Assembly (NCBI GenBank): GCA_947247005.1
Contig: OX365950.1
Coordinates: forward strand, 8,754,720-8,818,719
Direction: 5' to 3'
DNA: 64,000 bases
From: Spisula solida
Taxonomy: Eukaryota; Mollusca; Bivalvia; Venerida; Mactridae
Shown here: piece by piece, positions 34,801 to 43,800 of the stretch
Position numbering within the stretch: position 1 is the stretch's first letter
How the letters are laid out: each line of letters opens with the position of its first letter
Notes under the pieces: generated by a model
The model's input: only the letters and a program-made list of their open reading frames with translations
Databases searched by the model: none
Told to the model about the DNA's origin: nothing
Translations under genes and position numbers: made by a program

Positions 34801-37800
34801 AAGAACGCACCATTCAAAGGGCGGAGAAGGATGAGCAGGGGAATGTTAAGGCCGCCACATCTCTTCGTGTCAACAGAAATGAAGGTCAAAGCACGTCTAT
34901 GATTGTACCTGTGTGGTTATGTACAGAAGATGCTCCAAATCGTGAAATCTTGACATATGCACTTTTAGACACACAGAGTGATACCTCCTTCATTCATGAA
35001 GATACAGCAGCCAGCTTACAAGTTCAAGGCAAGCCTATAAAATTAAGCTTGTCCACTTTGGCTTCTGAGAAAACAATTGTCGAGAGTAAAAGTATAACAG
35101 GGCTCATGGTTCGTGGTTTTCGATCAAGTGAAAAATTGAAAATAAACAATGCCTACACAAGTGATTGCATTCCAGTTGATCGCTCCAATATTCCAACGCG
35201 CGAAACAGCATTGATGTGGCCTCACCTAAAGGACATTGCAGATAGTGTTGCTCCTCTGCAATCCTGTGATGTTGGTCTATTGTTAGGTTACAACTGTCCA
35301 CAAGCATTAGCACCTCTAAAGACAGTCCAAGGAAAGGAAGCACAGCCTTACGCGGTACTCACAAAGCTTGGTTGGAGTGTTGTTGGATATCGCAGCAATC
35401 AGTTGAGTTTTTTACATAACTCAACATGTCATCGTGTACAGACTAAGGAGCTGCCCCTCGTGTCCCCGAGAGATTCCATTAAGACATTAGAAATGGACTT
35501 TGCACATGATTCAACTCATGACGTGAAGGTTTCCCAAGATGACATAACCTTTCTGAACATAATGAAGAGTAACGTGTATCAGCGAAGTGACAAACATTTA
35601 GAAATGCCTCTTCCATTCAAGGAAAGGCCTGTTTTGCCAAACAACAGAAGCCTTGCTTTGATACGGCTGTCACACCTGAAACGGAAATTGAGCAGAGATG
35701 AGCAGTATCATGAAAAATATAAGTTATTTATGAACGAGATGATTGAACGCGGTGATGCAGAAGTTTTGCCTGAGATATCTTCATCAGACTGTCAGTGGTA
35801 CATACCACACCATGGCGTTTTCCACCCTAAGAAACCAGACAAGCTCCGTGTAGTATTCGACTGTTCTGCCAAATATCGTAACATCTCCCTGAATCAGCAT
35901 CTTCTCAGTGGGCCGGATCTTACCAATGGTCTAGCAGGTGTTTTACTCAGATTCAGACGTTTTCCAATTGCTATAATGTGTGACATCGAGAAAATGTTCC
36001 ACCAGTTCTTTGTGCATGAACCAGATAGAGATTACTTACGATTCCTATGGTGGGAGGACGGAGACTTGAACTCAGAACCTAGAGACTTCCGCATGAGAAA
36101 ACACTTATTTGGTGCAGCATCTTCCCCAGCATGTGCCAATTATGGTCTCAAGCATTTAGCTAAGAGTCATGAAGAACAATATCCTGAAGCCTCTGCATTT
36201 GTGCAGAATGACTTTTATGTTGATGACGGACTCTCTAGTGTTAAGAACGAAACTGAAGCTATACAGCTAGTAAAGAATGCTCAAACTATTTGCAGTAACG
36301 GAGGAGTACGCTTGCATAAGTTTGTATCAAACAGCAAATCTGTTATTGAGTCTATATCAGCATCAGAAAGAGCTGATGACGTGAAAAATCTAGACTTAAC
36401 GCTTGAAACCTTACCGATTGAACGAGCCCTTGGCATATTATGGAACATTGAAGAAGACAAGTTTCAATTTCGCATATGCCAAAACTTGCAATCAAAGCAT
36501 GCAAGTGGCAAGAATTTAGGTGAAATGGCAGCCACAAGACGAAATATGTTATCTGTAGTCGCATCAATATTTGACCCCCTAGGATTGCTCTCCCCTGTCA
36601 CACTTACTGGGAAGAAAATCTTGCAGCACATGTGTCAAGGTGGTATAGGTTGGGATGATCAACTTTCAAATATTGATAATCTTGAATGGAATAGTTGGAT
36701 TAAGAACCTTCATGAACTTGATAGTATACAGATCCCTAGATGTTTGATTGCTAACGAGTTTCCCAAGGACACCAAGATTGAACTTCATCATTTCTCAGAT
36801 GCCAGTAGTTATGGATATGGCCAGTGCTCTTATATCAGGCTAGTTAACGACAACAGAATTCATTGCGCATTACTTATTGGAAAAGCAAGAGTTGCTCCAT
36901 TAGCTGTTGTCACAATTCCCAGACTTGAACTGACAGCAGCTGTATTATCCGTAAAGATGAGTGAATTCTTGAAAAGAGAGCTTCATTTACAAGTAAACAG
37001 AGAGTATTTCTGGACTGATTCACGTGTAGTTCTTGGATACATTGCAAATGAAGCACGTAGATTTCATGTATTTGTCTCCAATAGAGTACAGATGATAAGA
37101 CAGTCCACTGAACCAAGCCAGTGGTTTTATGTGAAATCCAAGGACAACCCTGCTGACCATGCTTCCCGTGGTCTCAGTGCAGCAGAACTTCAAAATTCAA
37201 CATGGTTTACCGGTCCAGCATTTCTCTGGGAAAGGAAGATAGAACCAGAAAGAGTAGTACCAGAACTGCAACTTGGAGACCCTGAAGTCAAGGTTGCTAG
37301 AAATTTTTACGTGGAAACGTCAGAGCATACAAACCTTTTAACACTACTTAAACGGTTTTCGTGTTGGTCCAGAGCAGTGTCTGTTATAGCAAGGTTACAA
37401 CGACTTGCGAACGGTGTCAAAGGATTACAGACTCCAACAGTTGATGAACGTAGAAATTCTGAACTTACTATCATAAAGCTAGTGCAAAGGGAGTCATTCC
37501 CATATGCAATAGACAAGCTAAGTTCAAATAGAGCATTACCTAAATCTGATAGCCTGTACCCCTTGGATCCCATACTGCAGGATGGTGTGTTGCGAGTTGG
37601 AACTCGTTTGCGAAATGCCAATCTACCTGAGGAATTCATTCATCCCATAATACTTCCAAAGAACAGTCTGGTTACTAAACAGATTATAGATCATGCGCAT
37701 CGAAGCATTCAACACCAAGGCAGGGGTTTCACATTGAACAAACTAAGAAGCTTAGGCTATTGGGTTGTTGGTGGGAGCAAAGCAGTAGCAAACTTCATCC

Positions 37801-40800
37801 GAAATTGTGTTGCGTGTAGAAAACTCAGGAGACCTACAGAATCACAAAGGATGGCAAACCTACCCAATGATCGGGTGGAAGAATATCCACCATTTACATA
37901 TTGTGGCATGGACTGTTTTGGACCTTTCACAGTAAGACAAGGTCGTAAGGAAATTAAACGCTATGGACTTGTGTTCACCTGTTTGTGCTCACGTGCAATC
38001 CACATTGAAATGCTTGATGACATGTCTACAGACACTTTCATTAACGGTTTAAGGTGTTTCATGGCAATTCGTGGCACTGTGAGGCAAATCCGCTCAGATC
38101 AAGGCTCTAACTTCGTAGGTGCTAAAAATGAACTAAGTGTCAAACCTAATGTGCCCAAGGTGGTGACTTATCTTGCGGAGAAACAATGCGACTTTCTCTT
38201 AAATGCTCCAAGTTCAAGCCATACAGGAGGAGTGTGGGAAAGGCAAATTAGGACAATAAGAAACGTTATTAACTCTGTACTGTTGCTGTGCCCGGGACGT
38301 TTGGATGATTCTTCTTTACGAACATTGTTTTATGAAGTGATGGCTATTGTTAACAGTCGTCCATTAACGGTATGTGACATAAATGATCCAAGTGCTTTAG
38401 AGCCACTTACGCCAAATCATATACTTACCGGGAAATCTGATATTCCTGCGCCACCGCCTGGAGACTTCGTACGTGAGGATCTCTTCTTGAGAAAACGATG
38501 GAGAAGAGTACAGTATCTCCTTGAACAGTTTTGGTCGCGATGGCAAAAGGAGTACATAACCTCTATATCATTACGACAAAAATGGCATACGGTTCGTCGC
38601 AATATCCGTGTGAATGATATCGTGCTGATCAAGGACGACGGATTACCAAGAAATCACTGGCCACTAGCTATTGTTGTTGAAGCCATTCCGGATAACGATG
38701 GACTTGTACGTAGGGTCAAGGTCAAGGTCGGAGTTCGTGGAACAGCCCCAGTGATTATTCTTGAACGTAGTGTACACAAACTAGTTTTGCTCATTGAGCA
38801 TCAATAAGTATTATTGATACATGTGCTGTGACTGAGAACTTACACAAACTTTGTGGGAAACTCATTCTAGTCATTATGAACTCACTCTAGTCTTGTTCTA
38901 ATTTGAGGACGACTTAATTTGATTATATCAATTTAGCGCAGTATTACGGTATATTGGAGATTTGATTTGTGTCTATGAATCCTGTTTATTACGATTGTAT
39001 CTTTTTTGTAGTGACTTTGTTTAATTTTCTGGCGATGTTTCTCAAATGTTGAGTTTTTTTTTGCATTAAGATGCCATTTTGCAGTGAAGAAATCATAGAT
39101 GATTTGGTGGGAGTGTAAATGGCTAAAATTCAGTATTCATAATCCTTTATCACTTTATCTTTATATGTTAGTCAGAGACCCTACGTTTGAAGGCATGGCT
39201 TAGTGTTCGTAGATATAGTATTGTTTAACCTTAGTTTTAGTGTTGTTTAACCTTAGTTTTAGAGTTGTTTAACCCTAATTTTTTCACTGAAACGCTCTCT
39301 TTATCGTGCGTCTAACGACATAGAAAAATAACGTTTTCACAACGTCGATGTGAAGAATATTGTTTTATCTTTATTAACGAAATATAACGATTTAGGACCT
39401 TGGTTGGAAGAATCAGGTATTTATACATGTATATTATTGTATATTAACGCATTAACGAAGGCTTTGTATTATGTGTTAAATGTCTAAAGACCAACTTCTC
39501 TAGATTTGTAACGATTTAGTTTACCTGAATGTATTATTGCTGACCTTTGCGTAGAAATTGTAAGTTTGAAATGGTAAAATATCCTTACTAAATGATTGTC
39601 AACGTTAAGCAATATGTCAATGTAAATGGTTCTTGAAATTGTAACGTTTTGTTGTTCTATGCACATGTATTCAATTTTTATCCTGTTGTTACAAGATATT
39701 GTTGTGTTAACAACTTTCATTGTGTATCAGAAATTCACCAGATTGTATTGTTAATTTCAGTTCTTGGGGTCTGAAAATAAATAGATCAGTAGAAGACTTT
39801 CTTTGTTAACCAAGGCCCCTTACAACATGCATATTTCTTCCTCCAATATTACGGCTGCAACTACAATTATGGTCATCTTAAACATTTCTGTTCCGTTTAG
39901 TTCGTAAGGTGTTTGGAATAGAACATTCGGCACACTGTGCAGGACAGTTCCGTTTTGTTCTTAAGTTGTTCGGAGTAGAACATCCCGCACATGTACGGAA
40001 CAGACCTTACGAACATACCCCAGTACACCCGATATACTAACGTATTTATATACCGACATCATTTTATGGGAACAAATGTTTAAAAAATACACTCTTTGTA
40101 TCAATTTTGTATACAACGACATTTTGCAGCGTCGCTGTATCGAGACCTGGTATGTATACGGGTGTCAGAATTCCATAATTGCCTGTTAGTGCCGAAGATC
40201 AATCAGATGCATTCAGTGTAGTGGCTGGTCTGATTGTTGGCTTTGTAATGGCTAAGGAGTACCGATTGGGGTTCCACACTGTAATTGCACCACACTTGTC
40301 CATGAATCAATACCAGGACACGTGGTTCTCAATCCCCTTTATTCGTATCGAAGGTTGCTGGAATATTAAACATTAATATATGCGCATTCATTTATGTTTC
40401 CCAAATGTCTGCCAAAGCTGAATATCACAGTATCGTCACACGAGAGCGTTTCCATGGTTTTGCCTGAATACTATACTCACCCAATTAGATTTTGGATGAT
40501 GTGATGTCGTCATGGTGTCAGATTGGCGCTACCGAAGTTCTTCAACAATGCAATTCTTATTTTTGTGTTTTACTTTTTGGTATAGATATTTGTACATATA
40601 AATACACATTCAGATATACAAATTAATTGAGTTTTCTGAACTAATACCCTTGTATTCTTATTGTTAAGAAATGGAGCTACCCAAGTGTAATTTTAATGAC
40701 TTGCATGTTGCAGCCTGGGATCAAACCCGTACACTCACGTTGGATATTGTGTAACTTACGGCATTTATTATTGTACAAAATGTAATCACATAGTTTCAGG

Positions 40801-43800
40801 ATGTCCTGATGGTTGGGTGACACATCAGTCGGCATGTTACCTGTTCAGCCATGATTCTCAAATGTGGATCGATGCCTTGGTAAGCCGTCAGTCATACAAA
40901 TATTCAACCAGATCGTTATACAGATCGGTGTTTTTTTTAAACATAATGACATTTAGACAGTAACACGAACTGTTCTATTATCGGTCACTAGAACACGTTG
41001 TTATGTTCCATCTTTCTTGGACCTTTTGGTCAGTGTGGCTTTGTGTCATTAATCTGTGTGCTTCTGTTTCTTTTGTCAAGCTAGATATCTGTAAGGTCCG
41101 ATTTTGTATATACGAGGGGCATTATGAAAGTTTTGATAATGAGTCTGTAAATTGTTTAATACTCTCTACACTACGCCGAAGTTCTAATTGGCCACCCTAT
41201 AAAATCTGATATTATGTGATATATTCAACCAATACATATGAAGTTGAGTTATGTTTTTATAACACACGTTAATCTATCGATTTACAGAAATAAAACACGT
41301 GTTTTTGTGCAAAATCATCCATGCGTGACGGTAAGTGCGAAATGGCTTTTGTGCACCATATAGTGTTTTAATACCATTTTTCAAAACTAGACACTCTCAG
41401 AGTTAAAATAATAAATTTGCTATGAATGCCTGGCTGCAAGATTGAATTTCATAAAATGTTCACTTGTAATTATACTGACCAATCACTCAGTTATCAGAAT
41501 TTCAGAATGCCCATCCTATAACCTTCCATAGTTTGTACTTTGTCTATATTTTGCACTCGTAAACGTTGCTGAAATTGATCAATTTCGTTTAAATGTCACA
41601 TCTGATCAATTTGACTATGATTTTCGAGAAACATAATCGCAAAACGTAACTATGCTTAAGATAATTTTATAATATCGGGCAAGATTTGTTGGACATTTGA
41701 GCTACTGGAATCCGTTGAAATGGGTTTGTGTTGTTGCTTGTTTCGTACGAATTGACAACAATTCCCTTCTTCTTCTTATTTCATTATAATAGAAACACCA
41801 TCTGACGTATATTCGTACTGACCCATGAAGACTATATTTGTAAGTATCACTCTCAAGAAGACTTCACTAAATAGCCCATTAATCGCTGATTAGATAATTG
41901 TTATAAATGATTAAGTTATGTTTGATACTTTTCAGATAATGTGCCGCGAGTGGGAGGGACATCTTGTTGAAATCGGCGATGCCGCAAAGAATACTTTTTT
42001 GAAAACACAATTACATTTACTGGACAGTAAGTTATTTAATAAAAAAAACCCATTTATGAGCTAATATCAAATTTGGGCAGTTTTTAATGGGTCAATTTGT
42101 AAAAAATACTATGTCATAATTTTTATCACAAACACCAATAATATTATTTGCTGATATATCTGAATGAGCATAAGATCGTTTCTAACCCTTAAAAGGTGTT
42201 TGCTTGTATATAAATTGCTTACAGAAGACATGGTGGTGTCCTTGCTGTAACGAAAATAAAAATGTGTAAAATTAGAACTATCTTTTAAAAAATATTATAC
42301 AAAACTTCATACTGTATCTTAGTAGTTCTTAACTTCCAATATAGGTTTTTAATTGTTTGTGATTTTAAAATATGTGTTATATCACTTTAAGATATATGGT
42401 CAGTCATTTATGTACATGTAACAAGTTATGTCCTTGCAATAACAAAAATGAACAAACACTGTTAAACATGTCGTCAGATTTGCACATAAAATCTACAATT
42501 TAATATTGAAGTATATGCAAAGGTTTTATGACGGGATAATCAAACGAGTAATATTTAACAGGTAATCGTTTAGAAAACTCATACAGAACCAATATGCTTT
42601 TGCAGAAACACTTTTACTTCATGCTGATTACATTATTGAGCGTTATTTTAAGGACTGTTACTGCAAGGACGTATTTGGTTTCTCTTCTATAAATATCATA
42701 AAATCCTACAACCATTCATCTGTTTTCAATCAAAATTATAAATATACCAATATTTGACATCGGTAGGTAATATCTATTTAATAATAACGGTATTGGGTAA
42801 TTGCGTAACGTGTGTAACATTAAGGACACAAATTGAAAATACTATTTTACTTGCATTGATGAAACTTCACATTTTGTTCATAAAAATTACAACTGCTCTT
42901 TAACGATTTTATCCTTCATTTAAATGTAAATACTTAATCATTGTCGACTATTTTCCCGCATTTTATCATAAGTGTTTTAGGTTGTACATGTTGAATTATT
43001 ACACTGTAACAGCAAGGACATCTATGTGAGAGACAAAGTTCAAAGCCTCAACATACACATGTTAATGTTGTAAACAGACTATTGTATTCAAATTTGGAAA
43101 CATTGGATGCTGATATTAAGCTTACATGCTTAAAGAGAATAATACTTATGTTGTAAAGTATTCAAAAAGGGCTTTTCATGATGTTTTAGGGACAAAAGAC
43201 ACGTAACAGCAAGGACAAATTGGGTACATCAGATGCTGTAAAGAGCTAAATATGCAATATATGTCTGGTTTTTTGCGTCGAATTACTAGATTTTAATGTC
43301 ATTATCAATTATTAGTGCTAAATTTCTGTATTAAAGAGCTGAAAACAAATCAAAATTTAAAAAGACAGAAAATCTGCTCAAATTTGATATTGGCTCTTAT
43401 ACTCACCTTTACGAGTAGTTGGCTAGATTCCGTTGCTTTAAATACGCGAAGTGCTTTACTATACATCGATAATAATATGTTTATTATTGAATGACATCTA
43501 ACAGCATTAAATAATGATGTTAAACCACTAGGCTGTCGGCACTGATGACGGTTTGATAACCAGGATGTATACTGTGTATTTCCACGTACAATAATTGGCT
43601 TCATTAATACCTTTCTCTCTTGACTTGGAAAACATTTCACTTCATTTGGGAAGCACAAGTTAATACTGGTTGACAACTTTTCCCATGAAAAGTGATAAAA
43701 TATAGGTAAACCGTAAATGGCTGCAAACAGTTGACAAAAGCTATAAATCCGAATGATTGTCAAGTACATTTTAAAATGAGGCTCGTGTTAAACCAGACGC

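Larger units (their letters stand above)
32418..39824 (+). mobile_element. Complete BEL/Pao LTR retrotransposon, 7407 bp
   Basis: Two 711-bp LTRs (32418-33128 and 39114-39824), each TG...CA, flank one 1882-codon Gag-Pol frame. ACATG is duplicated on both sides (32413-32417 and 39825-39829). The LTRs differ at 4 of 711 positions, so the insertion is recent. BEL/Pao identity rests on the domain order protease, reverse transcriptase, RNase H, integrase and on a DUF1759-type Gag region. No envelope-like ORF. The element lies in sense orientation in intron 1 of lectin gene 5. Confidence 0.93.

Noticed and set aside
35104..35343. Minus-strand ORFs inside the BEL/Pao polyprotein
   Set aside because: Antisense shadows of the long Gag-Pol frame.
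43350..43769. 139-codon minus-strand ORF in intron 3 of lectin gene 5
   Set aside because: Longest unassigned frame, but no domain, no splice context and AT-rich random-looking composition.
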